Below are positions 23,123 through 36,459 of a stretch of 64,000 nt of DNA, one piece after another. Below the pieces are notes generated by a model. The model was not told the DNA's origin, did not search any database, and worked only from the letters and a program-made list of their open reading frames with translations. This stretch comes from Dimargaris cristalligena (Eukaryota; Kickxellomycota; Dimargaritomycetes; Dimargaritales; Dimargaritaceae), in assembly GCA_027576995.1 (NCBI GenBank), contig JANBQC010000027.1, positions 35,117-99,116 on the forward strand. The letters run 5' to 3'. Within the stretch, counting starts at the first letter, position 1; every line of letters starts with the position of its first letter. Both the position numbers and the translations under genes were made by a program.

Positions 23123-24418
23123 GATCTAGTTAACTGGTAGTGAAGGGGGGGAAGTGTGAGAGAAAATATAGGAATGTAGACTGAATACACCGGCGTACCC
23201 CTTTGTAGGACTAAGTCGCCCGAGCAGGGAGTAGTAAACACAAGCAATGGCGGTTAAAAAAGGTTAGTTAGTTAGTTGGTTAGTTAGAAAAGGGTATTGG
23301 GTAAACCGAATGGATGAATAAGTCTACGTTGACTGGGTGAAATAAACCTCTGGGAGGGGCAGTATGGCAACAGCTGGGGCTCCCTCCCCACTTCCAACTT
23401 ATGGAAAGTTAGCCACGTCTTTTCGGTGCGGGTCGAGTGTGGTGGAGTGTTGGCGACCGTATGCACGGTTGTCGTCTGGTCATTAGGTGGTGGAGGCCGG
23501 ATGTGGGAGGGGAGGGTCAATCGAGTTAGTAGGCCAGGTTAGGGGGGACGCGAAGAAGAAGCTATACTATTTTTCCTGATTTTGTTGGCAGTCAGGGGTT
23601 TTCTCTCCCCAAAGACTCACTCGATAAATAGGTCTCGACAGGGTGTCCAATTCCTTTATTAATATTAGAAGTGCAGCTGTTATAGTTATGAAGTATCTGG
23701 TATAACTTCACATGGTATATTAGTCATCAGGGCATATACCGCGGGACATGGGTGGATATTAGGGTCAGGTATTCGATATTTATTAAAGGTGTGGGATTAG
23801 ATTCTAAATTATAAGTAAACGGTATATAAACGGACTGCCAAGGCACTGGTGTAGTGTAGAGCATATGGAAGGAGAGTTGTATTCAATAAATTACACTACC
23901 CACAATTGTCCATAATAGTCAATGTAATGCAGTGTATAAAAATAGGAAGGGAAGAGAGGAGAAGAGGTGGGGGGGTGGTTCAACTTTGCCTGGTTCATTT
24001 AAGGTCGCTTCAGAAGTGAAAAAGGGGTGGAAACCCACTCGGCATTACTTGTGTAGCTTTTGGGGCTCTTGCCAGTTTTTGGTGCCTAAAGGGATATAAT
24101 TAAAATAAAGGAAGGGCGAGGCAAAGTTAATATACAGCATATTCAAATCACACTAACCCGATCTTGGGGCCGTTTTTAAACACGAACCCGCACATTTTGT
24201 GTCCACCTGCGCGGTAGCTTAAAAGTGAGTTCGATACCCTTTATGTAGGCTTGCCTTCTAAACTAAAGAGAAGGGAGAGGGTATTTACATGACCAAAACC
24301 CCCAAAAGCAAGTGAGCAACGTCTTCAACTTTCAGCCCATTGGGAAAGGAGAAGGTGTGTGTTATATACATTCAAGTCCTCCGCTCCACCCCTCTAAGCT
24401 AATCTATGACAAATAAAA
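23123..24418. other. Intergenic region upstream of the pinin-like gene
   Basis: About 1.3 kb containing the pinin-like gene's 5' flank and the 3' flank of the carrier gene. A short TTAG(T/C) repetition occurs near 23260-23290. No protein-like frames or RNA genes were recognised. Confidence 0.5.
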
Positions 24419-26782
24419 TCACTCATAGTTGGGATCCGCACCTTCTACTTGAACATTTTTGGACCAGGATTCCATCATGCCGCGGACCTTCTCGTAGACC
24501 ATGAAGGTGATGGCCTGGCCAGGAGCGACCCGGAGCAGGCGGGGGGTTAGGCCCTTGTAGAAACCGCGATAGCCCTATATATCCATCAAGTGGTAACCAT
24601 TATATTTCGATAAAAAAGGCATAGATTGGCGGTTAGATCAAGCGTCTATATTGGGGGTAATGAGAATGTTTCCTCCGTTTGGGAACGTCAAAGTACGGTC
24701 CGGGTTGGATGCAATATTGGTATCCAAAAACGATATGGCTAATTACATAAAAAACCAAATAGCCAAAAGGCATTAGCGGGGAAAATATCACTTACGTCGC
24801 TGGCGATGATCTCAGAGCAGACCACCTTGAAGCGCTTGAAGCCAGACTGGCCCGAGGGGAAGGGCGTCTTCTGGATACGGGTCTTGATGGTATCGATGGG
24901 GGCATTGGAAAGAGGGCCTATCAGGTTGGAATGAAGGATACCGTAGTATTAAAATAATAGCATTAGCAGCAAACTCCAGCGATGGCAACAGTAGGCTGCC
25001 AACCTCCAGTGAATTATATAGGCATGTTTCTGGAGGTTAATTATCCCCAAAACCCACAGGATTGGGTGTATTTTTCAGTCCCAACGCATATTTAGGCCAT
25101 TCGTAGTAACAATAATCGATATATAGTGAATGGAAGGGGGACACTGGTCGGATCATTAAAAACCTATATTTAACTTACCCATGGCGCCGGATAGACCACC
25201 AATAACCAGGTGCTGGTAGCTGGGCAGTTCCTTGCGGTCGGGCTGCCATTTAAGTAGCAGCGTCTTGAGTTCCTGGTAGGCGGTGAAATTGGCGGCCTGG
25301 TTAGTGGCTAGGGACGGACGATGGATCAATTATAGCAGATTAGAGCAATGTGGGGTGTTAATGTAAATCGGATTTGGCGACGATACTCGGGAAAAAGACG
25401 GTCCGTGCTAAGTCGCAAGTGATATATAAAGATATGTATATTGGCCTATGGATAGGTTGACTATACGGTACCTTGTCGGAGGGCAGTCAGAGTGACACCC
25501 TTGTATAGGGCACCGGCACCCTCTTCTTTGATAATCAGGTAGGTAGCGTGAGCAGCGTTGCGATACTTGGGGGTGTCCAAAGGGTCCATCATGGAGTGGC
25601 GCTGGGCCTGCAGACGAATCTTGATTACATCCATGGGAGTCACCACCATAACGGCTTCGGTGACACCGGCCGACAGACCGGCTATATGGAAGTAATAGTA
25701 AAGGGAGGGAGGGGGGTGACAGAGAATATCATAATGCGGATAGTTTAGTTATAAAGGTAATGTGGTCCAAATGTGATTCCGGCTACCCAACCACGGCGCC
25801 GATAGTGTATTTGCCGAATAAGCCCTCTTTATAAATCGATAATAAACCGGCAACCTACCGAAAAAGACGCCACCCATGGAGGGCTTGCCGGTCTCGGGAT
25901 TCGCCAACAGCGACTTGTAGTACTCGAAGCTGGAGAAGCGAATGGCCATCTTGGGCACAATACCGGCAGTCACGGCACCGAGTCCCTTGTACAGGGCGAG
26001 GAAGCCCTCGTTCTGGACGATGCGGGAACCGACCCCTAGAAAACTGGTACGAACGGCACTGCCGTTGGCATTGACCTATTTTACGGGATAATAGGTATAA
26101 TAGGTTATTGGGGAAATAAACCGGTTTAGGAAAATAGATAAGTAATAGTCACCTTGCGTACGAACCCGCTGTGCCTCGATAGCCAATGGAGTGTCAGCAA
26201 TGTGACTGGCTATGCGGGCGGAGAGAGGTGTTCATGTGGATCACGATGCCCCCCTACACCACATTAGTGGTGGTGCTGGGTTGGCTGGGGGTATAGGGAG
26301 CAAGTGAAGAAAGAAAAGAGAGAAGAGAGTGGTATAACTATAGCGCCCCCCACCATTCACAGCACGTGAAAGTGCCGGTGGATGACGGTGGAGATGTTGT
26401 TTCCCCCTCCTCTCTCCCCTTGTTGGTATGTGGCCTTCATATGTGTGGGGGGGGGTATAAAGCTACGTTCCTCGCAAGGTATAGAGCGAAAGACAACCCT
26501 CATTGAAGAGGGTATATACAGAGTGGCAGATGGCTGGGGCGGGGCTAACAAGGCCTATATATCAGAACAACCTACACCCCCACCAAATACAATGTAAAGT
26601 CGGACTCTGGATATATATAATAGTACCACTATACTTACAGCCGTCTTAAGCTTGTTGCGGAGCTGCATCCGCACCTTGATGGTATCCAAAGGATGGCAGA
26701 CGAGGGCTTCCATGAACCCGGCCGAACCACCCGCAATCAGGTGGACTGAAAGGGATTTTCTCTGGCCGTCGGCTTTTGACAT
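24419..26782 (-). CDS. SFC1: Mitochondrial succinate/fumarate carrier (SLC25 family), 6 exons
   Basis: Exons 26782-26639, 26075-25859, 25681-25472, 25307-25179, 24917-24796 and 24574-24419 join in phase to give 325 residues, matching yeast Sfc1/Acr1 (322 aa). The three carrier signatures are present: CHPLDTIKVRMQ, VTPMDVIKIRLQAQ and NAPIDTIKTRIQK. Family-specific stretches include GFLALYKGLGAV, PKMAIRFSSFEYYKSLL, TALRQATNQAANFTAY and RVAPGQA. The yeast protein exchanges cytosolic succinate for mitochondrial fumarate across the inner membrane, which links the glyoxylate cycle to gluconeogenesis during growth on C2 carbon. Codons are strongly C/G-ended, as in highly expressed genes. A 57-nt stretch in intron 1 (26209-26153) has flanking AG and GT in phase, but its product does not fit the family and I left it out. 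Confidence 0.94.
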
Positions 26783-27132
26783 GGCTAATGGATATGCTGG
26801 TAGTGGAGGAAGAGGGCGAATTAAATAGACCTAGGCGGCGAAATAGCTCACTCGGAGTGCTGTTGATACGATGTCAAAAATTGGGTGACGTTAAAATAAT
26901 ATTAATAAGAAAGGTGAGGGGGGAATAGTTCGGTAGATATAAAAATAATGAAATAGTAAGTAGTAGTGGGAAGAAGAGACTCGCTGGGAAATAAACGCGC
27001 TAAAATAAATCCTTGTGATTGAATTATCACTAGCAATGCTTAAAAACCGGGGCAAAGGGAAGAATTAGAAAATATATAGAAGGAGGAGTCGAACTAAGTC
27101 AGGGCAGGAGTGAGGTAGGCTATATAAGCGGA

Positions 27133-27154
27133 TTATATATATATATATATATAT
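27133..27154. repeat. (TA)n microsatellite
   Basis: A run of alternating TA about 350 bases upstream of the carrier start codon. Confidence 0.85.
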
Positions 27155-29730
27155 GTCGGAGGGGTGAATAATAGATAACTTGGGAAAAGCGAATAGTAGT
27201 AGTGGGTCATAAGGCGAGGGGAAAGATATCGTCGACCTGGAGAGGGCGTGAAGGCGATTGGAAAGCTTGGAAATGGAAGAGAGATAATACCATCATCTCC
27301 ATAGTATCCTATGCTATGCTAATAATAGTAGAAGAATAAGCTAGTCACGGACATGTGCCAGACCGAAATGTACCCCCCGTATCCGGTTGGTGTGGCCTTC
27401 CTCCCATACGCCATTCTTTTCTTTGGGTCCCTTTCTTCTTTAGTATTCTAGCCACCCCTACACGACCCAATATAGCCAAACTAGAGGAATGTAGGTTGAG
27501 CAGGCCTGGCGAATTACCTCTAACGAATCCCACAGACGCACCAAAGTCCCGAAAGCGAAGTAGCTGGGAAGCCTTATCCCATTCGCCTGTCGGAACCAGG
27601 TCAGGCAGGTGGACTGTCCAATCAATGGCAGGTGAAGATAGCTATCCCTCGTGAAGCACAGCCATCAGAAGGAAAAACGGGCGAGAGGAGAGAGAGAGAG
27701 GGAATCCCACCCAAATCAAAGGAGCCGCGTCTATTAGGTAGTAGTAGTAGGCCTTCTGTATAGAGTGCCACGAAACCAAGAGTGCGAATAATATAAACGG
27801 GCCAGCGGGGTGCAAGCACGGGCTGATTTCCCAAGCTACCCCCGAAGTAATGAGTCAGCGCTCGAGAACCCATTAGGTAAGGTCCGAAACGGTCTAATTT
27901 ATGCCATTAGAGGCCTATTAACTTGTAATTAACGAAGCGAATCCAACCCGCCCTTCTTCTGGTGGTAAACTGGGCGGGCCATTCATTACAGAATCCGTCC
28001 AGGCTCTCGCATGACGTTAAGGCGTGGGCCTTTTGTTGGCTTACGTAGACCGGAGAAGGTGATGGCCAAAGGGTCGTAGTCTCCCCCAAGAGTTGAGCGC
28101 GGGGTTCAGCCGGCAATTCCAAAATAGGCCGAAATCCCACCATAGATCTCATACATGGCCGAGATTATCAGTCGGAGTACTGAGGATGAGAGCGCGGGGC
28201 ATCCTATGTTGAACCCCACGTGTGGTTTCATCAAGACCCGGTGGAGAGCATGTAAAGGGTGTTTCCAGCTAGCCGCCTTTTCCGACATATTTCACCCATA
28301 AATCTCCACCTCCCATATCACCGTAACCGGATAAACCGGAAGTCAGGAAAAACACAGTGCATCATCGACCGGGTCCCATACGTCAAAATGTGCCTTAATT
28401 TCCGTGGAATCTGATACTCAATACAGTTAACCATTGCCAACCCCCTATAACACGTGTTGTACCACTTAGGAACTAACTGTGAAGGAGGGAGGATGCTACA
28501 TGTATCAAACAATTTATCATATAATCACCTCTTTTGCTATACCCTGGCCTGAGATAGTGGTGTTCTTAAATGTAGTCCGTTTTGGGCATGAATGATCGAA
28601 ATGCCGGCTCCAATTATCATGATGGTGTGGTTTTGGTCGGTTTACAAGGGTGGGGTTTTAATGACCTAAGTTGACCCATTACGTCCGCCAATTTAAGCAT
28701 TGCTGAGTCACTTGGGTCGGATATTGAATGGATATAGAATACAGAAGCTCATAATAAAACGATTCATGTGGCATATTTGAACCGGGCAACTCAATTAATC
28801 ATCCACCACAGATGTTACTGGACAACCAGTCACAGAGGAAGGCAGCCATTATTGACCAGTATGGTAAAGGTATAGCAAGGGTAAATCACGCACCCCTCCT
28901 CCAAGAGGCCAACCAAGCCACAGACAGAATTGCCGGATTGGCTAGCTAATCAATACCACTTTTTTGGTCTCACCTGACGAGGCTGCCTTATCTATTTTGC
29001 CTTTCGTTATAATAGACGTGGGCCATTGAATGGGGAAGAGATAACATATACTATGTGTATTACCGGAATTCTGGTATTGCAGGGGTTTAGAAGAGGAGGG
29101 CGCGGGGCCATTACAGTCCCACCTTACTTTAAAACAAGGCAAGCCCTTCATGGATCTCAAGCGCCTGGTACATATACCCATTAATCACAGATGGCTAGTA
29201 TACGAGAAGTACACTGGGCTGCGCAATACATAGTGCAACCATTGGAAGGGGACGACTCTACTAGCGATGCCGAGGTCACCTGATCCTCCCATCGTAAAGA
29301 CACCACTGCCCAAGGGGCAAAGAACGGTTACCGACCCTATCAGCATGTTAATTACCCTAAGATATAAATTAGATATTGATTTACATACCTTGCCTTCATC
29401 CCACTCGATACCCTACTTGGTTGCCATGTCAGGCCCTAGCCCAACTCGGCCCGAACGTAACAATAGGTCGTGTCGCCTGTAGTAGTAGTAAGCCTTTACT
29501 AGCACTGTGCATCTTACAATTTCACTGATCCAGTGTTTTGTTTTTGAGTAGATTTAAGCAATCCTTTCATAAGCCAACATTGCCCATGTATCATGTGATC
29601 CGCACCAACCAAATATCGATTTAATCCAATCCGACGATCAAATACCAACTCCTTGCTGCTATATTCCAATAGGGTTGAGAGTTTAGTTGGTGATATGCTG
29701 GGACCATCAACTGGCCTAGAATGAAGCAAA

Positions 29731-29820
29731 TACTTCTGGTTAAAAATATATTACCCAGCTATTATCCCATATACATATTATTCAAAACCCCATACAGCTG
29801 GGCTGAATGTTACTCATCTG
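29731..29820 (-). mobile_element. MITE-like element copy F, partial and diverged
   Basis: Reading the minus strand, it begins near the left terminal repeat: TTCAGCCCAGCTGTATGG, then a run resembling the element's internal ATGTGTATGGGA segment. It is related to the full copies at 40.4-41.0 kb and 61.3 kb. Similarity fades in the other half, so it is either truncated or old. Confidence 0.55.
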
Positions 29821-32800
29821 AATGAAAGCGGGGTTTCTGGGCTGTCCAAATCCCGGAGGCACACAGGTATCTAGTGATTCATCCCGATGATTGCAATGGT
29901 ATGTTTACTATACCTATATCTCGGAGTGGTTGGTTTTTTGATGGCGATTGCACGGCATCTGTGGTTGCTGATGGCCGCTTTCAATACTTTACTTTATTTC
30001 CCGCGCAGTCCTTAGACCTTTTGGTTTCTGCTTTATTACCGGGGCCTAACTTCCCATTCATAAGAAAATGCACATATATGTAGCCAGCCAAATCCCAGAG
30101 GAAATATCTGTAGGCACACTTTTATAGGGGATTGTCTACTAAACTTGGTTGACTGCAGTGACTGGCTGGAGTGGATAGTTTAGACCGCGATCGGCGGGTA
30201 GTATTCAAAATACAGCGAGCGAGGCTACATTTGAATTGCAATATAATGAAATTAGAGCCAAATTGAAACCCCCCTCCTTCCCACGATTTGATGACCCCTA
30301 TCCCAGAGGGCCCACCTTATTAACCGCTGCTTCCTTGAGGTGAATAGAGGTGGAGTAGGTTGCCGATTACTGCCTATTTCGGTCACTTGAAGAATAGAGC
30401 CGCTTCAATAAGCTCCATTGACCTTGGTCGACATAGTGGGGGAAGTAGATTGGATAAAGGAAAGGGGCCCATTGCCCTAGTATTTGTGGAGGTATGACAA
30501 TACTCACTGCACGCTTGAAACAAATACTATCCTATAACCTAGCCCATATACAAGCCAACGGGACGGTGGAGGACCGAGTGGGGGAGCAGGCTTCGATTTC
30601 CTCTTCCCCACTTACAAGGGCAATCCTTCTACGGGGACAGTTCATGGAAGATACACAGTGGCAAGAAGAGGAGCACACCACCCACTGCCACTTTAATGAG
30701 AGAAGTGGTGGGTGGGGTAGGTAGGGTTAATCCTCGGCGGTGGTGGATAGTGCCGAATACGGTGGTTGCGGCCATCCATTGGCCTTGCTCAATGGGGCTC
30801 TTCTTCATTACGGTATTTCCTGGCAGCTGTCGAGGGATACACCACCCCTCTTTCCTCAGTATTTATGGCAATCAAAGGAAGAGGAGTGTTTGGCTTGGCC
30901 CAGCCGAAGCTCCCAACAGATCTCTTTTCTTTGGCTTCCAGCCTGGTCTGCGAATATGCTACTTTTATTTTTAGCTGGGGTGCATTTCGGGGTTACTGAG
31001 ATTTAATTACGGACTTGAACGAATCCCCCCCCCTCTCTCTATACTTGGACCATAGCATCGCCCGGTGTACATAAAACCAACCCTTAGTAGTGGTAGGGCG
31101 AAAGAGGAGGGGGAGCGCGCGCCTTTCGCATCTATCATCTCCTGTCGGAATGTAAATATTGGCCCCTCTATCGAGCGATCAGTGAGAGGTAGGGTGCGGC
31201 AGGTATGCCTACCAACCCTACATGCACCTTTGCTTAGACCCATGGAATAAACCCGCTCCCCCTCACCTGTTGTTACTCTATAGAGCAACACACCTTATAC
31301 TTCTACCTGCTCTAGGTTCCCCTCTCCCTGCCTTTTCTTTCAAAAAAGTAATAATACTATGGAAATTGGTTAGTCGTTGGGGGGCTCTTTTGAACCGGAC
31401 CCCCTCCTAATGGAATTACTAGGGTTGTTTTGTTCGTGATTACCGAACGTCACTTCGAAGCAAAGCAGCATACCTCCAGACATATCGGTGTTTGTATATG
31501 AATGTATGCGGAGCTACAACGGTCTTTCTTTTACTCTCTCTTACCAACCCCATGATCAACGCAGGCAGTTGTGGCGGGGATGCGCTGGAGGCGGAGGGGG
31601 ACCAGTTGGCATCCCGTATGATCCGACACTGGTTCATTGTTGTGCAGCCCCGCTGTCCGCGGTCGCCAAAAGGCATACACCGCTTAACTCTGTCTCGACA
31701 AGCTACTCAAATAGATGCTACGGCGGCCCAAAGGGTGGTATCATTTCTAGGGAGAGGAGGGATATGCTACGTAACAGGGGATCCCGCCAAGCTTAAAAAG
31801 CTGTATTGAACTAAATCGAAGCATGTCTTCTAAAACACTGAAATCACTTACCAACCCCACCGAATCAGTCAGTGAACGGACGGGCAAATAAGGCTCAGAT
31901 AGCATACAGATAGAGCGAAGAAGGATGAACCCCCCGCATCGAAGCCTAGCCAACAACACTTATACCTCTCCACAGCCCCACATTTTAAGTTCAAAATATA
32001 TGCGCATTACCCCATAATGAAGCCATCATCATCAAGCTCCTCCTTCTCTTCCCGCCTGCTTTAGATTTAGCGAGTGGTGTGGTTAACTCCGCGTCCCCTT
32101 TTACCTCAGTCTCTCTTCCTCCTCTTTCCTTCCTTCAGTTAGTTCAGTTCGTTTCTTTTCTTCCGTCTTTTCAGTTTCCTCTCTTTCTTTATACCTTCTC
32201 CTAGTCTTCTACCATTCATTCTTCCTCGGTGCATTACTCGCGGCTTCTTGTGCTTAGACGTTTATAAAGGTTTGCAGCTTCTACTTTCTCTTCGGCTTCA
32301 TAGAGACCCCGCTACCACCTTTGCCATCATCGGACCAGTTATATATATATGTTTGTGCGTATATTTGGTGGCTCCTCTCTCTCTATTTCCCCACCGCTTT
32401 ATTCAATTGTGACGAACACGCCCTCTCCACTTTACTCGCCATTGTAGGTTGCACGAACCTTTCGGTATTCCTACTTCCTCCTCCCTACCCCTCTTCTCTC
32501 CTTTTACCTTCAGGTGCGCTAAACCCTGACCAACTTTCCTGCCCCTGCTGCACTTCCAATCCACATTTAGCGATTTCTTCCCCGTTTCATAGCGGCCACT
32601 TGTGACCAACGACCATATTATACCTCCTCCATTCGTAGGTGTCGAGTACCTCACTTTTTATCACTATTGGGATAAAGCATCATCCCGTGCTTAAGCCCTT
32701 CTCCATCTTGCCTTTTTTCATCTCTACTCTTCTTATCCATCCCATCGTTTATTATCTGGTACGTGTGGGACGCCTTGCACATTTATCCGTTTCCTAATTC

Positions 32801-33017
32801 TCGGTCGCTTGGCACTGCTCTGGCCATTGTCGACTATTCCCCTCTCTTCCTTCTCTCGTTGTTTTTTATACCCAGCCCTCGAGTATTTCCAGAATTCTAT
32901 TTGCCGCTGCTAGGTTAATCCACCCACTTATCCTCCGCCTATTCTTCGTTTTATACCCACATCTCTATTATTGTACTTCCCCAACATATACTGCCCCCCA
33001 CTAAAACTATTCTATAG

Positions 33018-33532
33018 GTAAGTTTTAGGATGTCTCTGAATTCACGTACTCACACCTAGGTCCAACTCTCCCTGAAGATGGCTTCTAATTCCCAGCCCCC
33101 TAACCCCAGCAGCGGCCCCAGCGAGCAAACCCGTTCATCGGCCCATCTGCGCTCTCCCTTTTGCCTCTGTGGGGAGTAACGGCTCCGCTAGGTTGGTCTG
33201 GTACTGGGCGGAGGGCTCTCGTTTGGATATTGAACTGAGGTTCCCAGCCGGACTCGGGGGCTGGTGAAGGTCTTATCGGCCTATTCACCACACTTTCCTT
33301 CAAAAGTTACTCCTCACTGTGCTCAATAGGGCTTCCCAATCTAGCACGCAACTCTCTTGCTCTTATAACCAGAGTTGGTTAATGGGAAGCCCGATTAACC
33401 ACCATCTGACATTCCTCGTTTCGGGCGTCCAGCCTTAGCCCCACCTACACTATTGCGGTACCAGTCGACCACATAACTGACCCTCTCATCCCATTGCAAT
33501 CTCTCTAACATTATTCACCTTCTCGAATCCAG
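33018..33532 (+). other. Putative 5'-UTR intron of CDC42
   Basis: A consensus donor (CTATAG then GTAAGTTT) lies at 33018 and an AG acceptor (AATCCAG) ends at 33532, 13 bases before the CDC42 ATG. The preceding kilobase is C/T-rich like a leader. The segment carries an inverted repeat: GGGCTTCCCA at 33329-33338 pairs with TGGGAAGCCC at 33383-33392, and an inner CAACTCT/AGAGTTG pair extends the stem. No transcript evidence is available, so this is inference from splice signals. Confidence 0.5.
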
Positions 33533-33545
33533 GTAGCCTTCCGAA

Positions 33546-34452
33546 ATGCAAACTATCAAGTGCGTTGTTGTCGGGGACGGTGCCGTGGGCAAAGTAAGTT
33601 TAGGCGTCACCTGTTTTTCCTATAACTCAAGTCGGTATTAGCTTCTCTATTACACTCTCGATTTAAAGGGCACTACCTAATACACCCCCCCCCCTGCGCT
33701 TGAACTCTCACTTTTACTTTTCTTCCCTAGACTTGTCTGCTCATCTCGTACACCACCAACAAATTTCCTTCCGAATACGTGCCTACGGTAAGTAATTAGG
33801 ATAATTAACGACATACACCTTCAGTATGCCCTGGCCGATACATGGGCATTAAATACACAGTCGGGTAGCACGGGGCCGATGGGCGTGGTTCTACTCTAAT
33901 TCGGGTTCAGCTTTTATTCCCTGACTAACCCATGTTTAGCCGAGTTCGCTGTATTATCTTACCTGTTTAACCTACCCGTAGGTTTTTGACAATTATGCTG
34001 TTACCGTGATGATCGGTGAAGAGCCCTACACGCTCGGTCTCTTTGATACGGCCGGTCAAGAGGATTACGATCGCCTCCGCCCGCTTTCTTATCCCCAGAC
34101 TGACGTGTTTCTCGTATGTTTCTCCGTGACATCCCCCGCCTCGTACGAAAACGTTCGCGAAAAGTGGTTCCCCGAGGTCCACCATCACTGCCCCGGTGTC
34201 CCCTGCCTGATTGTCGGTACCCAGATCGATTTACGGGATGACCCGACGGTGGTTGAGAAACTAGCACGCCAGCGGCAGCGTCCCATCACGCTGGACCAGG
34301 GCCAACGCCTGGCCAACGATCTCCAGGCGGTCAAGTATGTTGAATGCTCGGCGCTTACCCAACGCGGCCTCAAGAATGTCTTTGACGAAGCCATTGTCGC
34401 TGCCCTAGAGCCCCCGATATCCAAGAAAAAACAAAAGTGCCTATTGTTGTAG
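33546..34452 (+). CDS. CDC42: Cdc42 Rho-family GTPase, 3 exons
   Basis: Exons 33546-33593, 33731-33787 and 33982-34452 give 191 residues, exactly the length of Cdc42. The P-loop GDGAVGK is at 10-16, and intron 1 falls directly after the GK. Switch I is YVPTVFDNY, switch [22 protein letters not shown], the base-recognition motif TQID and the SAL motif at ECSALTQ. The C-terminus is polybasic (KKKQK) and ends CLLL, a geranylgeranylation CaaX box. [19 protein letters not shown] and [20 protein letters not shown] are diagnostic of Cdc42 rather than Rac or Rho. It controls cell polarity and actin at membranes. An additional intron is likely in the 5' UTR. Confidence 0.97.
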
Positions 34453-36306
34453 ATTTCTTATTTCCTCTTCTATTCTCCCCCCTTCCGCGTGGGTTTATCA
34501 ATGCCATTTTTAACTGTTCTTTCACCCTATACATTGCCAGGCTGGTTCGGTGGTCGCGCTTCATCACCAGTCTTCCCGCCATCATTTGTTTCTCCCTCTC
34601 ATTTATCCTCTCCATCTATACCCCTATATTGTTTCTAAATGATTATCAATTCTATTCATATTAATTGCTTCCATCTAGTTTGATCTAGGGGGGAGAATGG
34701 GGGAGGGAGAGGGTGAGAAGGTAGCACCTTATGATCCGCCACTGGCATGATTACTAAATTTTGCACACTATTACCATTCCTTTTTATTGTTTTTGTTTGC
34801 CATTTTATTATGAAACGTGTTAGGGGAAGGTATTTATCATTTCCTGGCACCCCTCTAACTACCCCTTCCGTATTATTCTATATTTCATCGCGCTCTAAAT
34901 CCCCGGGCGGTTGATGCTGCTTCGCTTTAATATGTATTGGGACACCATACCACTCGTATTTTATTTATTATCCTTTGTGACTTCTTTCGTTGTTTTCGAT
35001 TTGCTCGCTTCTTGGGGAGTTTTATTTTTATTTTCTACAAATAGGTGTACTGCTTTTCGACGTTGCTACTCGCACTTCTTTTCCCGTTCACGAACGCTGG
35101 TCTACCTACTACATTCCTCTTTGCAAACATGGCTTTTTAGGGGGTCACACCGTATTAACCCTCCCCTTCCCTCGTCTTTCGATCGCAGTAGCCATCGTTA
35201 TCGATTCATTTCTTGGTTTTTCTTTTTCGTTTTGCTTAGTTGCCCAACTTGCTTATTCTTCACATAGTCCAAGCACCTTTTATACCCCGCCGCACTACAC
35301 CCATCACCTTTTCTTCTTTTATAACCCCCACATCAGTGAGTGGGATCGATATTGCAGTGTATCCGTTCTTGTTTATCCAACCTCTCCAACCTTTCTTACC
35401 CTGCAATTTCCGGGGGATATGAGCTATTGAATTGAATTGAAATGGAAATTGAATTATCTCGCCTTTTCCCATGGCCTACAATCTATCAGTCGGCCACATC
35501 AACTTCCTCATAAATCCCACCCTTAATCATTGATATGGGCAGGGGTTGGATTTGATGAATCTAAGCAGCATTCCTAAGGGGGGGGGTGTTATGAAGGCGA
35601 CCAAACCATCGGGATGGCAAAAGAGGGACTAGGGCAAGGAATGCCTGGTATGTGTAGTTGCTGGATAGGTAGGTAGGTGTAGTTGGTATCGAAAGGAGAT
35701 TACTGGAATGATAGGGAGCGGGAATGTTTTATCGGGTACGATTCGAACCAATAGGGAATACGTTTATTGGAGGGAGAGAGTATTTCGTAATAAGCTGGGG
35801 GTGATGTGTGTGGTGATGGGGAAGAGTATGGCAGGGAGAAGTGTGGCCAATAGTAGGGACGATGGCTATCGGGTCTTATCAGGCAGAGCGGTAAGAATGA
35901 GGGCCATTACGTTTTCCCCGCTGAAGCATATTATTGTCAGTGCCAGTGTGTGTCAGCCCATTGTCGTACGATATTGTCACTCACGTCTTCTCCCCAGTTG
36001 CTTGAACAGCGGCGGGAGTGGTCGTTTGGGGAAAGGGTGGGTCATCTTTTACTACTCTACTCTACTCTGCTCACCACCACCACACCCATAGTACACCAGA
36101 CAGACCACGGGCCGCTGGTTGGACATTCCCATCTGTCTATAGAGTTTTTCTGAGCATTCCTCAACTTCGTTGTCTTTCATAATAGCTTGCCTTGTGGATA
36201 CTATAAATCTTCTTTCGTATTAGAGACTCCTCCAGGTTTAATTCACACTGTTCTATTTATTTAAAACCCCCTTTTGCCTTCCAGCACCCCTTGCCATAGT
36301 CTCACC
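34453..36306. other. Intergenic region CDC42 / PDA1
   Basis: The first 950 bases are T/C-rich with long open frames of low complexity (Phe/Leu/Ser-rich) that look like composition artefacts. A G run lies at about 35579-35587. The 36100-36300 stretch is T-rich and likely the PDA1 promoter. No recognised gene. Confidence 0.5.
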
Positions 36307-36420
36307 ATGTTGTTCCGAGCCGTTTCGATCGCCTCTGCCAAAGCCTCCGCCGCGCGTCTGACTCCCCAGGTATGAACCTGTAACGACACTTACCCCATTC
36401 TCAGTATTACACGCACACCC

Positions 36421-36459
<39 letters not shown>

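Larger units (their letters stand above)
26783..33017. other. 6-kb gene-poor region
   Basis: No gene could be recognised with confidence. It contains a TA run near 27133-27154 (upstream of the carrier), a diverged partial MITE-like copy near 29731-29820, and a strongly C/T-rich stretch from about 32030 to 33000 that is likely the Cdc42 promoter and leader. Open frames of 60-105 codons occur, for example minus 28288-27907, plus 30494-30724 and plus 31498-31809. None matches a known family. The 31498 frame starts with a signal-peptide-like hydrophobic stretch, but nothing else supports it. Confidence 0.5.

Noticed and set aside
26153..26209. Possible extra 57-nt exon in the succinate/fumarate carrier
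   Set aside because: It has AG and GT borders in phase, but the donor is GTGACT, the peptide does not fit the carrier loop, and joining exons 1 and 2 directly gives the length expected from yeast Sfc1. A minor alternative exon cannot be excluded.
34911..35430. Two overlapping frames of 118 and 146 codons
   Set aside because: They lie in T/C-rich DNA and encode Phe/Leu/Ser/Thr-rich low-complexity products, as expected from composition alone.
35731..35760. GATTCGAACC resembling a tRNA T-arm
   Set aside because: The flanking bases do not form the five-pair T stem, and no acceptor, D or anticodon arms can be drawn around it on either strand.
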